A DNA stretch of 64,000 nt, taken from contig JARHVB010000083.1 of assembly GCA_029222685.1 (NCBI GenBank), positions 279,249 to 343,248 of the forward strand, written 5' to 3'. The position numbers and the translations under genes were made by a program. The stretch is from Terripilifer ovatus (GTDB lineage: Bacteria; Pseudomonadota; Alphaproteobacteria; Rhizobiales; Beijerinckiaceae). Positions 1-8,965 of the stretch are shown piece after piece (position 1 is the first letter of the stretch; the number at the start of each line of letters is the position of its first letter). The notes under the pieces are model-generated. The model made no database searches. It worked only from the letters and a program-made list of their open reading frames with translations, and had not been told where the DNA came from.

Positions 1-417
1 CCGGAACGCCGCATCGAACAGCCCGCCCATGAGGATGCCGAGCATGCGGCTGCGAAATTCGTAGTCGATGGCAAAATCGACGGTCGACGCTGCCGCCTGA
101 TCGGATGCCTCCGCCGCGTCGCGGAAGGTCCAGACATTCTCGAGATGGCTGAACGGGCCGTCGATATATTCGACGAGAATCTTCTGCGCCGGCCGGTCGA
201 GCGTCACCCGGCTGGTGAAGGATTCGCGGATCGCCTTGTAACCGACCGACATTTCGGCAACGAGGACCTCGTTGCCGGCCGCGTCGGTCTGGCGGCGGCG
301 CACGCGCAAGCCAGTGCACATGGGCAGAAACAGCGGGTATTTCTCGACATCCGCCACAAGATCGAACATTTCGGCGGCGGAATGCCGGACGCGCCGTGTG
401 GTCTTGAAACTGGGCAT
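1..417 (-). CDS. RatA/COQ10-like SRPBCC family protein (partial, 3' end outside window)
   Basis: This leftward frame is open from an ATG at 417 to the window edge, giving the first 139 residues. The protein starts MPSFKTTRRVRHSAAEMFDL and continues with DVEKYPLFLPMCTGLRV, the START-like SRPBCC pattern of bacterial COQ10/RatA proteins. Members of this family are about 150 residues long, so little is missing. Family members bind ubiquinone or similar lipids and support respiration; the E. coli homologue RatA was described as a toxin that blocks ribosome subunit association. Which role applies here cannot be told from sequence. The next gene upstream on the same strand ends at 587, beyond a palindromic repeat, so co-transcription is unlikely. 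Confidence 0.8.
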   Translation of the reverse strand, partial: MPSFKTTRRVRHSAAEMFDLVADVEKYPLFLPMCTGLRVRRRQTDAAGNEVLVAEMSVGYKAIRESFTSRVTLDRPAQKILVEYIDGPFSHLENVWTFRDAAEASDQAAASTVDFAIDYEFRSRMLGILMGGLFDAAFR

Positions 418-485
418 GAAAATCCGTCGCGGCTGTTAAGGCCGCCTCATACCACAGGGCGGCGGCGAAACGCCACTGGACCCGC

Positions 486-590
486 TAGAGCTTTTTCGGT
501 TCTGATGGAATCAGAACCGAGCTCTAGGTTTTTGTTTTGAGGCATTTTCTTCACGCGAACCGGCATCCACTTCGCTCGAAAATGCTCTAA
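486..590. repeat. Dispersed rhizobial-type palindromic repeat (two adjacent dyads)
   Basis: Two dyads lie side by side. The first (486-526) has TAGAGCT and AGCTCTA at its ends and a perfect inner stem, CGGTTCTGAT paired with ATCAGAACCG around a 3-base loop. The second (about 542-586) has GCATTTTC and GAAAATGC as outer arms around a CG-rich core. From general knowledge, close relatives of the second half occur in many copies in rhizobial genomes. The right end covers the stop codon of the binding-protein gene that ends at 587. No transposase is present. Confidence 0.7.
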
Positions 591-1558
591 TTGGCAATAT
601 AGGCTTTGATCTGATCCGACATGAACTCATCGGCCGTGTGAGGCTTCTGCAGCTCACCCATTTTCAGCATCATGTCGATCACCGCCTGCCAGCGGTCTGG
701 CTTCACCCGATAGTCCCACTTCGGCAGCGGCATCGTCTTGAGCAAGGCAGGGTCGAGACCCGTATATTCCGCTACGTTTCGGCGGGCGCGATCTTCATCC
801 TCGTTCATGTATTGTATAGCCTCGCGCATGGTACGCGCGAATGCCTCGACGGCCTGCGGATTCTTCTTGGCAAAGATGGAGGTTGAATACCAGACGCCAA
901 TCGGTTGTTCGGGCACGGATTCAACGAAGTGCCATGACAAGACCCGGCCAACTCCAGATGACTGAAGCATCGTTGTGTAGGGATCGACAGTCACGATCGC
1001 ATCGACTTGCCTGGATTTCAGGAGATCCGCCTGCGACGGTGTCGGGGTTTCGACGATGCCCACTTTCGAGATGTCGACGCCGGCTTTTTGCAGGACGAAT
1101 TGCGCGGCGATGGTCTGCTGTCCGTGCAGTCCGGAGACGGAGATGCGCTTGCCGGAAAGGTCGGCCAGACTCCGATATGGCGAATCCTTGAGAACGACGA
1201 TGGAACCGGAGTCGGGCGGGCTCGCCCGTGACGTCTCGTTCTGAGCCACGGCCATGAGATCGAAGCCACGCTCGCTTGCCTGCATAGCGACGCCCGGAAT
1301 GGCAAGGAGAATATCGACCGCGCCACTTTTTTGCGCTGCGATCGCCTCCTGGCCATTGCGGAACTCGACCAGCGTAACGTCCAGGCCATTCTTACCGAAC
1401 ATGCCTTGCTTTTGAGCCACCGACAGATCGGTAGAAGCAGCGAACTTCAGGGTTCCGATGTTGAGTTTGTGAAGTGGCGCTTGTGCCCAGGCCGCATGGC
1501 TGACTGCAACAAGCACGGCCGATATAGCGAGGCCTTCCCAAATGCGGAGTATGGACAT
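587..1558 (-). CDS. NitT/TauT-type ABC transporter substrate-binding protein (orphan)
   Basis: This 323-residue protein has a Sec signal peptide ending near residue 25 (AAWAQ). The mature part follows the SsuA/THI5-like fold: an early LNIGTLKFAAS strand, the GLDVTLVEFRNGQEA region and a DAIVTVDPYTTML hinge segment. Such proteins capture sulfonates, nitrate, pyrimidine precursors or related small molecules in the periplasm for an ABC importer. No permease or ATPase of the NitT/TauT type lies in the window, so it is an orphan here and its ligand cannot be assigned. The start at 1558 is preceded by a GGGGAAGAG ribosome binding site. The stop codon falls inside a palindromic repeat. Confidence 0.85.
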   Translation of the reverse strand: MSILRIWEGLAISAVLVAVSHAAWAQAPLHKLNIGTLKFAASTDLSVAQKQGMFGKNGLDVTLVEFRNGQEAIAAQKSGAVDILLAIPGVAMQASERGFDLMAVAQNETSRASPPDSGSIVVLKDSPYRSLADLSGKRISVSGLHGQQTIAAQFVLQKAGVDISKVGIVETPTPSQADLLKSRQVDAIVTVDPYTTMLQSSGVGRVLSWHFVESVPEQPIGVWYSTSIFAKKNPQAVEAFARTMREAIQYMNEDEDRARRNVAEYTGLDPALLKTMPLPKWDYRVKPDRWQAVIDMMLKMGELQKPHTADEFMSDQIKAYIAN

Positions 1559-1673
1559 CTCTTCCCCTGGTCGTCCGACGCAAGCGGACGCGCCTATGTT
1601 TTATATTGGCTGAGTATCGATGATCTTGCCGGCGGTCGCAAGCTGCGCTCGTGCTAGGACTGCCGGCGATCCG

Positions 1674-1979
1674 TTATTCTTCCGGCTCGGTCGTGAACAG
1701 CAACGGATAGCCCTTGGCGCGGCCGGCCTCGGTCGCGCGCGTCGCCTTGGTCTCGGCGACATCCTGCGTAAAGACCGCGACGACGCAGGCGCCCTTGCGA
1801 TGCGCGGTCATCATCACCTGATAGGCCTGGTCCTCGCTCATGCGGAACTCGCCCTTCAGGATCGCCACGACAAACTCCCGTGGCGTAAAGTCGTCGTTGA
1901 TCAGGATGACCTTGTGCAGGCGCGGACGCTGCACCTGCAATTTGACCTTGGTCTTTGGCTTGGTGACGATATCGCTCAT
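1674..1979 (-). CDS. clpS: ATP-dependent Clp protease adaptor ClpS
   Basis: ClpS delivers N-end-rule substrates to the ClpA unfoldase of the ClpAP protease in the cytoplasm. The 101-residue chain has the family core: LHKVILINDDFTPREFVV with the two acidic residues that hold the substrate amino terminus, a helix with MTAHRKG, and the final strand GYPLLFTTEPEE. The basic amino-terminal extension is the segment that contacts ClpA. No clpA follows, unlike the common clpS-clpA order. Many alphaproteobacteria carry a second, free-standing ClpS (ClpS2), and this gene could be that one; this is inference from context and length. Both neighbours are on the same strand but separated by more than 100 bases. 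Confidence 0.93.
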   Translation of the reverse strand: MSDIVTKPKTKVKLQVQRPRLHKVILINDDFTPREFVVAILKGEFRMSEDQAYQVMMTAHRKGACVVAVFTQDVAETKATRATEAGRAKGYPLLFTTEPEE

Positions 1980-2051
1980 CGGAAGTCTTCCGGCGCCCCG
2001 GCAGCCATTTTCCTACAATATGTAGCTACCGTCCACCGGTAAGCTGAACAA

Positions 2052-2078
2052 CAAAAAGCCCGGCCGTGGGGCCGGGCC
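2052..2078 (-). terminator. Rho-independent terminator after the small secreted repeat protein
   Basis: A perfect 8-bp GC stem (GCCCGGCC at 2058-2065, GGCCGGGC at 2070-2077) with a 4-base loop is followed on the minus strand by five T residues (2057-2053). It lies 23 bases past the stop codon of the gene ending at 2101 and separates that gene from clpS. Confidence 0.85.
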
Positions 2079-2100
2079 TTTCGTCCTTAACGGAATCGGA

Positions 2101-2478
2101 CTACCTCGTGGGCTTGCCGCTGGTCACGCCCTGGTCGGTCGTTTCCTGCTTGATGTCGTTGGTGCGCTGCTGCTGCGCGTCTTTACGCGTCGTTGCACCG
2201 GGCGCGCCCGGAGGCGCACGGGTAGAGGCAGCCGTGGCGCCCTGATCGGTGGTCGATTGCTTCGCGTCATTGACGCGCTGCTCGCGACGATCCTCGCGGT
2301 CGATACCGCCGCCGGGCGAACCGGCCGGGGCGCGTGCGCCCGGACGAGTGCCGGAATCCGTGGTGTTGTCGGTTGGGCGGGTATTGCTGGTGGCCGGAGC
2401 CTGCGCCATCGCGGCAACGCCCATCGTCAACGAAAGGGCGCCCGCCAACGTGGCGATCGTGATGGATTTGCTGAGCAT
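2101..2478 (-). CDS. Small secreted protein with an internal repeat, function unknown
   Basis: The protein has 125 residues and begins MLSKSITIATLAGALSLTMG, a clear Sec signal peptide ending near AAMAQA. The start at 2478 is chosen because a GGGAGA ribosome binding site lies 8 bases upstream; an in-frame ATG at 2511 has none. The mature part is low in complexity and rich in Q, T, D, P, G and R. It holds two copies of a unit of roughly 25 residues, one with EQRVNDAKQSTTDQG and one with QQRTNDIKQETTDQG, separated by a Pro-Gly-Ala linker. I recognise no domain. A disordered periplasmic or surface protein is the most that can be said. It has its own terminator and is probably monocistronic. Confidence 0.75.
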   Translation of the reverse strand: MLSKSITIATLAGALSLTMGVAAMAQAPATSNTRPTDNTTDSGTRPGARAPAGSPGGGIDREDRREQRVNDAKQSTTDQGATAASTRAPPGAPGATTRKDAQQQRTNDIKQETTDQGVTSGKPTR

Positions 2479-2636
2479 AATAAATCTCCCGTTTCGACCG
2501 TGCTCGGTCATGCGGGAAAACGGCCGGCGTCAGAACTGGTTCCAGATTTTGTCAATCTTATTATAGCCATAGTAGCTATTGCGATAGCGCTTTGTGATGG
2601 AACCTTCATGGGCGCGGAACGTCATGAGGGGTTGCG

Positions 2637-5600
2637 TCAATATTCCCATTCGACGCCGACACCCACCGAGGTCCTGCCGTCGGCGCCGACTTCGCCGACG
2701 CCGCGGATGCGCTTGGTAATGTCGACGTTGACGCCCAGTGTCGATTGCTCCGGCTTGGCGCCGGCCCTCACGCCAACGCTGATCCTGTCGGAGATATAGC
2801 GCGAGGCGCCGGCACTGACGCCATTCTTGTCCTCGCGCACATCGAGCGTGTCAACGCCGAGCGATTGCCGCAGTTTGTCGAAAACGCCGAGGCCACCGCC
2901 TGCGCCGGTGAACTGCGCCACTGTCTGCGCCAGCATGACAGCCTGGAACGCCGACAGGCCGCCGGACGGCTTGGCGAAAAGAATGCGCGACAGCACTTCA
3001 TCGGACGGCAATTGCGGCTGCGACGAGAACGAGAATGTCGGCTCCGCTGCGGCGCCCGTCACATTTACCTGCAGGGTTGCATCCGACGCCGAGGTTTCAG
3101 CCACGAAGTCGATTTCCGGCGACAGGCCGCCGGTGAAGGTGAGCTTGCCGCGGGTAATTTCGATGCGCTTGCCGGCGATACTGATCGAGCCGCGGCGCAT
3201 ATCGAACTGGCCGATGGCCGCGGGCTTCTGCACGGTGCCGCTGAGACGCAGATCGCCGCCGAATTCCGCATCGATGCCGCGGCCGCGCACAAATATGCGC
3301 GCCGGCGCGGACACCGAGAGATCGAGCGTGGCGTCGAACGCCGAGCGCGCCTTGGCCTGCGCCTTTGCCTTCTTTTCAAGCGCCATGATTTCGCGGGCGA
3401 AGGGACCGGGATCGATATGCTTGGCATTCGGCAACGGCCGCAGCGAGATCGGCAGGCGTTCCGGCACCGTCACGTCCATCGAGTTGAATGTAACCTTGCC
3501 GGAAATATTCGGCTTGCGGCCGAGCGCGCCGCCAAGAGCGATATCGAAATCAGCGATGCTGGAAACGCTTTGCGTTGCGCTGATCTGCGCATTGCGGCCG
3601 GTGATGTGCAGAGTGCCGGGAAAGCTGGCGGCGGCGTCGATGGCGACGCGGCCATTGCCGCTGATCCGACCGCCGTTGCGCGTGGTCGCCGACAATTGCA
3701 CGATGTTGAGTTCGCGGCCCGAGCCCGTCAGCCGTGCGCTCAGGTTATCGAGCTTGATGCCGTTGAGCGGATCGGAGAAAGAGCCGCCGTTCATCGTCAC
3801 CGTGCCGGACACCTGCGGTGCATCGAAGCCACCGGAAAGTTTCAGATCGACCGCCGCCTTGCCGGAGACGGTCTGGCCGTTGGCGGCGAGCATGGTGTTG
3901 GCGGCCGCGGCGTCGATAGTTCCGCGCGCACCAAGATCGAGGCGGCGCGATCCGTCAATGGGAACGCGGCCGGATATCTGCAGATTGCCCGCAGCACCCG
4001 CTGCGACCTGCGCGGTGAGCGTGGTGGATGTTCCTTCAAGCCTTCCATTGGCATTGATATCTAGCGCGGGCACGCCGGATGAGCGCAACTGCGGGTCGGA
4101 CAGTTTGGCGATGCGGACCTTCCAGTCGCCGGACGGCGCTGCTGCGGAGCCCTGCAGGCGCACGTCGCCATCGAGCGTGCCGCTGAGAGTCAAGGTCGGC
4201 GAGGCGAGCACCAGCAGGCCGAGCGGCAGAGATTTCATATCCAGCGCGACGTCGAGCGTCTTGCCGGCGCGGCCTGTCGCCGTCAACCGGCCGCTGTCGG
4301 CAGCGATGGTGATACGGTCGAAGGACAGGGTTTCGTTCTGCCAGGTCAATGTGGCTGGCGTTGCCAGGGCGATGCGCCTCCCCGCACGGCGGGCGTTGAA
4401 GGAGGCGATGTCGACACGCAAACGTTCGCCCGGCGTCATCGTCGCCTTGCCGTCGATGAGAAAGCCTTTTGCCTCGCCGTTCAGGTCGAACGCCGTCGAT
4501 GCCTGATTGCCGCGCGCGACGATACGAAGGCGCGGGATGTCGGTGCCTTGCGCCTTGGCGTTCTCGATCGTTGCCGTCGCATCGATCGTCGGTTTGCGCA
4601 GCAGATCGGCGCCCTTGCCGCGCAGGTCGAGACGTCCCACCGTGATGTCGCCGGCGCGGATGCCGCTACCCGATGCCGTCACGTCGGCCGATTGCGTTCC
4701 GCCCGTGGCATCGAGCGCAATGTCGGCGGTGAGGCGTCCCTGCATGTCGCGCAAAGCGAAAGCCGACAGGTCTTCCAGCGCCGGCGCGGTGATCGTCAGC
4801 TTGCCGGAGGCAAGGCCCGACGGCGCCACGCTTCCATTGGCCTTGATGGTGGCGCGGCCGACAGCGATCTCCGATGGCGCGACCGTCCAGCCGCTGGCGG
4901 ATTTCGCAACGGCCAGCGTGCCGCTCGCGGCTCGATTGTCGACATCGCCGTCGAGCTTCAGGACGAGATCCGGTAGATTGAGAACATCCTTGCCGGTAAT
5001 ATTCATCTGCAGGTGCCGGATCGGACGGCCTGCCGCGGTGGCGTTTTCCACCGTGAGCGCGCCGTTGGCATTGGGATGCCTCGGATTGCCGGTGGCGGTC
5101 ATGGCGAGATTGGCGATGCCGGTCAGTCGCTCGTCGAGCGCCGTGAGATTCGAGATCGACGCATCAACCTGCAGAGCAGGACCGCCGCCGGCCTTCACGG
5201 ACGACAGTTTCGCCCTGACGTTCTGGCCGGCGACATCGAGTGCGCTGGTGCCAAATCCGGCATCGGAATATTCGATGGGCCCATTCAGGGTCAGGGTGCG
5301 GCCGACCAGGCGGTCGAGCACCGGTGTTCCCGTCGAAAGATTGGCGAGCTTGCCGTCGATCTTCGCGGCAAACGCGCCGGCCTTGAATCTAGCGTCGAGG
5401 TCGAGCGCCAGATCGGCACTGCCGGCCAGCGGCCGCTCCACGATCTGGCCGAGCGGCGCGATATCGGGCATGGCAAGCTGCAGCCTGCCCTTCAACTGTT
5501 CGGTGCTGAGCGCGCCGGCATAGCGGATCGACGCCGAGGCGGTTGCGAGTTTGAGGTCGTCGAACATCCAGCCGCCGGCAGCCGGGATGCGCCCGCTTGA

Positions 5601-6527
5601 ATTGATCGTCATCGGATCGGCGAAGAGCGCGGCAAAACGCTCCGGCACGAGGGCCGAAATCCTGCCGCTGCCGTTGAGCGAGAACTGGCGATCCGTGCCT
5701 GCCTTCTGCAACCGCGCATCGGCCTGCGCACCGACCTTCTCGCCGGCGGAAAGTGTCAGCCGCGCCGAAAAGTCATCGAGCTTGCCATCGCCCTTCACAT
5801 CGAGGTCGACCGGCGGCTTGCCGTCGATATTAAGCGCGCTGGCGACAACGCCGCCGGCAGGCTCCTTCGCCGAGATCGCCAATGTGAGATTGGTGGTCTT
5901 GGGGTCGTAGTTCAGCTTCGCGCCGATGGCGCCCGGAGCGTCGAGACGCTGGGCCGCGATATCGACATCTGTGCCGACGGAGCTGTCGCCGATCTTTGCG
6001 TGGCCGCCGAGGCCGATGCGGGCCGCCTGCCCCACCACGTCCTGTCCCAGGGCCAGTTCGCCAAGACGGAAGCTGCGGATATCGACCAGCACCGGCAGAT
6101 CGGGGATCATGGATTTCGGGTCGAAGGGCGCGGTTTCGGCAGGCGCAGGCGCGGTGCTGCTGAGGGGCTTGCGCAGGACTTCCGCTTTGCCTGCATCGAG
6201 GCCATCGACTTCAAGGCGGCCGCGCAAGAGCGCCACGCGGCTCCATACCAGCCGCGCGCGATCGAGCCTGAACCAGACGCCGTCGCGATCGGCGATCGAA
6301 ACGTCGCGGATGGTCGAGTCCGACGACAGCGCGCCGTCGACCGCGCCGATGGAGATGATCATGTCAGGCGAGGACAGCATGCGCGAGATGAAGGAAGCGA
6401 GCACGCCCTTGTCTTCTTCCGCGCCCTGCAGAACGCTGCGGCCGGCCCAAAACCCGGTCGCCAGCACGGCGACGAGCGCGAGAGCGATGAAATTGCGCCA
6501 GGAGGAGAGCGTGCGAAGTGCTGCCAT
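2637..6527 (-). CDS. tamB: Translocation and assembly module subunit TamB (DUF490)
   Basis: TamB is a very long inner-membrane-anchored periplasmic protein that bridges to TamA in the outer membrane and supports envelope protein assembly and phospholipid transport. The 1296-residue chain has one amino-terminal membrane anchor (residues 10-30) followed by more than 1000 residues of repetitive beta-strand sequence rich in G, A, D, L and I, as expected for the beta-taco fold. The carboxy-terminal 350 residues match the DUF490 domain and end in VGVEWEY, an aromatic-ended strand. The ATG overlaps the stop codon of tamA by one base, indicating translational coupling. Length and position beside tamA make the identification firm. 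Confidence 0.95.
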   Translation of the reverse strand: MAALRTLSSWRNFIALALVAVLATGFWAGRSVLQGAEEDKGVLASFISRMLSSPDMIISIGAVDGALSSDSTIRDVSIADRDGVWFRLDRARLVWSRVALLRGRLEVDGLDAGKAEVLRKPLSSTAPAPAETAPFDPKSMIPDLPVLVDIRSFRLGELALGQDVVGQAARIGLGGHAKIGDSSVGTDVDIAAQRLDAPGAIGAKLNYDPKTTNLTLAISAKEPAGGVVASALNIDGKPPVDLDVKGDGKLDDFSARLTLSAGEKVGAQADARLQKAGTDRQFSLNGSGRISALVPERFAALFADPMTINSSGRIPAAGGWMFDDLKLATASASIRYAGALSTEQLKGRLQLAMPDIAPLGQIVERPLAGSADLALDLDARFKAGAFAAKIDGKLANLSTGTPVLDRLVGRTLTLNGPIEYSDAGFGTSALDVAGQNVRAKLSSVKAGGGPALQVDASISNLTALDERLTGIANLAMTATGNPRHPNANGALTVENATAAGRPIRHLQMNITGKDVLNLPDLVLKLDGDVDNRAASGTLAVAKSASGWTVAPSEIAVGRATIKANGSVAPSGLASGKLTITAPALEDLSAFALRDMQGRLTADIALDATGGTQSADVTASGSGIRAGDITVGRLDLRGKGADLLRKPTIDATATIENAKAQGTDIPRLRIVARGNQASTAFDLNGEAKGFLIDGKATMTPGERLRVDIASFNARRAGRRIALATPATLTWQNETLSFDRITIAADSGRLTATGRAGKTLDVALDMKSLPLGLLVLASPTLTLSGTLDGDVRLQGSAAAPSGDWKVRIAKLSDPQLRSSGVPALDINANGRLEGTSTTLTAQVAAGAAGNLQISGRVPIDGSRRLDLGARGTIDAAAANTMLAANGQTVSGKAAVDLKLSGGFDAPQVSGTVTMNGGSFSDPLNGIKLDNLSARLTGSGRELNIVQLSATTRNGGRISGNGRVAIDAAASFPGTLHITGRNAQISATQSVSSIADFDIALGGALGRKPNISGKVTFNSMDVTVPERLPISLRPLPNAKHIDPGPFAREIMALEKKAKAQAKARSAFDATLDLSVSAPARIFVRGRGIDAEFGGDLRLSGTVQKPAAIGQFDMRRGSISIAGKRIEITRGKLTFTGGLSPEIDFVAETSASDATLQVNVTGAAAEPTFSFSSQPQLPSDEVLSRILFAKPSGGLSAFQAVMLAQTVAQFTGAGGGLGVFDKLRQSLGVDTLDVREDKNGVSAGASRYISDRISVGVRAGAKPEQSTLGVNVDITKRIRGVGEVGADGRTSVGVGVEWEY

Positions 6528-8527
6528 CAGAATGACTGCCCCAGACCGACATAGATCCCATAGCGGGGATCCTCGTTCTTTCTGTTGAGAGGCATGGCCA
6601 CATCGAGCCTGATCGGGCCGATGGCGGTAAAGTAGCGCAGGCCGAGGCCGGCGGCGACCCTGATGCCATCCTTGAAATCCGGGATGGACGAGGCACCGGC
6701 GTTGCCGGCATCGACAAACGGCACGATGCCGATAGTATCGGTGATCTTGACGCGTGCCTCAAGCGAGCCTTCGACCAGGCTGCGGCCGCCGATGGGAATG
6801 CCGAAGGGGCCGCGCGGGCTAAGGGTCTTGTAGGCGAAGCCACGGACCGAGCCGCCGCCGCCGGCAAAGAAGCGGCGGTTGGCAGGAATGTCGATCAGAT
6901 CGGCTCCGGCCAGGGAACCGACGGCAAGCCGCGCGGCCAGAATATATTTGGAATCCTCGTCGAGCGAATAATAGGCCGAGGCCTGCGCCTTGGTCTGCAG
7001 CATGTTGAGCGTCGAGCCGAAGGCCTTCGCATAGGGCGAGAACGACGCCATCGCGCGTATGCCCTTGGTGGGATTGAGCAGGCTGTCGGTGCTGTCGTAA
7101 TTGGCCGCGGCCTGCAGGCCGATGAGCGTGTAGTCGACGGTGCCCAGAATATCTTCGACCCGGCCGCGCTCGCCGTCCACACCGAGCGAGACATAGGTGT
7201 TTTCGCTGAAACGCCGCCTGATCGCGACGGTCGCGCCAGCCGTCTCCGCGATATAGGAATTGGTGCGTTCACGCGCGACCTGAGCGTCGATCAGGAGATC
7301 ATTGCGGCTGCCGCCCAACGCCGGCTTCAGAAAGCTGGCCTTGACGCGGCCGGTCAGGTTTTCGGGATCGAGCTTCTTCGTCGGTTTGAACTGAATGCCG
7401 CTGATCGAGGTGGCATAGCCGCCCTCGACATCGAAGCGCAGCCGCTCGCCGCCGCCAAACAGATTGCGGTCCATCCACCAGGCGCGCAGCGTCGGACCAT
7501 CCACAGTTGAATAGGCCGCCGAGGCGCCGACCGAATGCCGCGGGCGCTCGGTCACGGTCACCGTCACCGGCAAATTGCCGTTGGCATCGAGCCGGTCGGC
7601 CTCGTCGATGCGGACCGAACCGATAGCCTCGATCTTTGAAATGGACTTGCGTGTGTCCGCCAGCCGCTGCGGATAATAGGGTTCGCCCGGTTCGAGGTAG
7701 ATGTACGACCTGACGACATCCGGATCGATGCCCTTGGCTCCCTCGAGCGTCACCGGACCGATGCCCGCCTTCTGGCTGGGATCGATGGTGATGGCGAGAT
7801 CCATCGTCGCGCTGCGATGGTCGACGACCGGCGCGATGGAGACGAGTTTTGCCAGCGGTCGCGAATTGTCACGCAGATGGCCGATTTCAAGATTGGCGCC
7901 GGTGCGGATATTGCCGGCGCTCGCCTCGTCGCCTGGCTTCAGCGGAAAGCCGCGCGGCGGAATCAGGTCCGGCGCCAGCGGCTGGTTGGTGCGGGCGTCG
8001 AAAACCCGGATGTCGCGCAGCTTGAACAAGGGACCTGGCGTCACCTCCACGTTGACGGGGACGAGGCTGCGTCCGCGCGAGGTCTCGGCAGCCGAAGCCG
8101 CCCCCGGATTGTCGCCATTGGGATCGAGCGTCCGGCCGGCGACGACGATGCGGATGGTGGCGTTGAAATAGCCCGCCCCCCACAGCGTTTCGGCAAGGCG
8201 GGGAACATCGGCGATGGCGCGACGCACGAGACCGTCCCCGGAAGGCGGCGGCTCGCGCCGCAATTGCCAGAGATTGGAGCTGTCCTTCAGCGCCTGCGAC
8301 AGATCCTTGTCCTCGACACCCGTGATATCAGCGACATAAGGCAGGTTTTCTCGGGAAGGCGACGGCAGGGGAGGTTCGCCGCCGAACAGGCCGAAAAAAT
8401 CGAAGGCTTGCGCCGCCGGCGACAGCACAGGTGCGAATAAAATCGCCAATGTGGCCGTCAGGGCAAAACGCACGCGCCAAAAACTCCAATGCGGCAGATC
8501 AAAATGAATCAGCCTGCCTATCCCCAA
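6527..8527 (-). CDS. tamA: Outer-membrane assembly factor TamA (Omp85/BamA family)
   Basis: This 666-residue Omp85-family protein has a signal peptide (cleavage near PAAQA, residue 42), POTRA domains over roughly residues 60-310, and a 16-stranded barrel. The region with GGGGSVRGF (about residues 560-570) holds the conserved VRGF/Y motif of loop 6, and the chain ends in a terminal phenylalanine (GLGQSF), the outer-membrane insertion signal. Its POTRA number and the tamB gene directly downstream distinguish it from BamA. TamA and TamB together insert a subset of outer-membrane proteins. The annotated start encodes a rather long pre-signal segment; a later start cannot be excluded. Confidence 0.94.
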   Translation of the reverse strand: MGIGRLIHFDLPHWSFWRVRFALTATLAILFAPVLSPAAQAFDFFGLFGGEPPLPSPSRENLPYVADITGVEDKDLSQALKDSSNLWQLRREPPPSGDGLVRRAIADVPRLAETLWGAGYFNATIRIVVAGRTLDPNGDNPGAASAAETSRGRSLVPVNVEVTPGPLFKLRDIRVFDARTNQPLAPDLIPPRGFPLKPGDEASAGNIRTGANLEIGHLRDNSRPLAKLVSIAPVVDHRSATMDLAITIDPSQKAGIGPVTLEGAKGIDPDVVRSYIYLEPGEPYYPQRLADTRKSISKIEAIGSVRIDEADRLDANGNLPVTVTVTERPRHSVGASAAYSTVDGPTLRAWWMDRNLFGGGERLRFDVEGGYATSISGIQFKPTKKLDPENLTGRVKASFLKPALGGSRNDLLIDAQVARERTNSYIAETAGATVAIRRRFSENTYVSLGVDGERGRVEDILGTVDYTLIGLQAAANYDSTDSLLNPTKGIRAMASFSPYAKAFGSTLNMLQTKAQASAYYSLDEDSKYILAARLAVGSLAGADLIDIPANRRFFAGGGGSVRGFAYKTLSPRGPFGIPIGGRSLVEGSLEARVKITDTIGIVPFVDAGNAGASSIPDFKDGIRVAAGLGLRYFTAIGPIRLDVAMPLNRKNEDPRYGIYVGLGQSF

Positions 8528-8805
8528 AACTCACGGACGCCCTGCATCTTCACCTGAAGACCGCTAAAAAACTACCAATTATTCGAAATGATCCAACCCG
8601 GATCGGTCCATCCCAAGACACCAATGCATCATGACGTATCGGGTTCCGATTAATTGACGGAAAGCCGCAACACCCGCGCCAAGGCTCACAAGCCGCTTGA
8701 GCTTGCTTACTTATTCTTTTGAAATTCTGTGCTTTTTAATCAACGCGCAACTTCGCCGTTGCGCCGGCCAAGCTCGAAAACGCGCTCGCTGGCGAAGATG
8801 TCGAA
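8528..8805. other. Intergenic spacer between tamA and tRNA-Val with one small hairpin
   Basis: No convincing gene is seen. The spacer must hold the tamA promoter on the minus strand. A perfect 7-bp dyad, GCGCAAC (8745-8751) and GTTGCGC (8758-8764), lies downstream of the tRNA on its strand but has no T-run directly after it, so it is only a weak terminator candidate. Confidence 0.5.
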
Positions 8806-8880
8806 TGGTGGGCGCGACAGGGATTGAACCTGTGACCCCTCCCGTGTGAAGGGAGTGCTCTGCCGCTGAGCTACGCGCCC
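8806..8880 (-). tRNA. tRNA-Val (anticodon CAC)
   Basis: The minus strand folds as a complete cloverleaf: acceptor GGGCGCG/CGCGCCC, a D arm with AGCTCAGCGGCAGAGC, an anticodon stem CTCCC/GGGAG closing the loop TTCACAC (anticodon CAC, reading GUG valine codons), and a T arm with GGTTCAATCC. The discriminator base is A and the 3' CCA is encoded (8808-8806). Confidence 0.96.
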
Positions 8881-8902
8881 GGACACCATGAGTAATGGCG
8901 GC

Positions 8903-8932
8903 TATATCCTCTGCGCGCCCCATGGGTGTCAA
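8903..8932 (-). promoter_or_regulatory. Sigma-70-type promoter of tRNA-Val
   Basis: On the minus strand a perfect TTGACA (8932-8927) is followed after 18 bases by GATATA (8908-8903). The predicted transcription start would be about 15 bases before the first base of the tRNA at 8880, which is a fitting leader length. Confidence 0.7.
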
Positions 8933-8965
8933 GCGACGCTTAGAAACGACGCCTGGAAATTCCCC

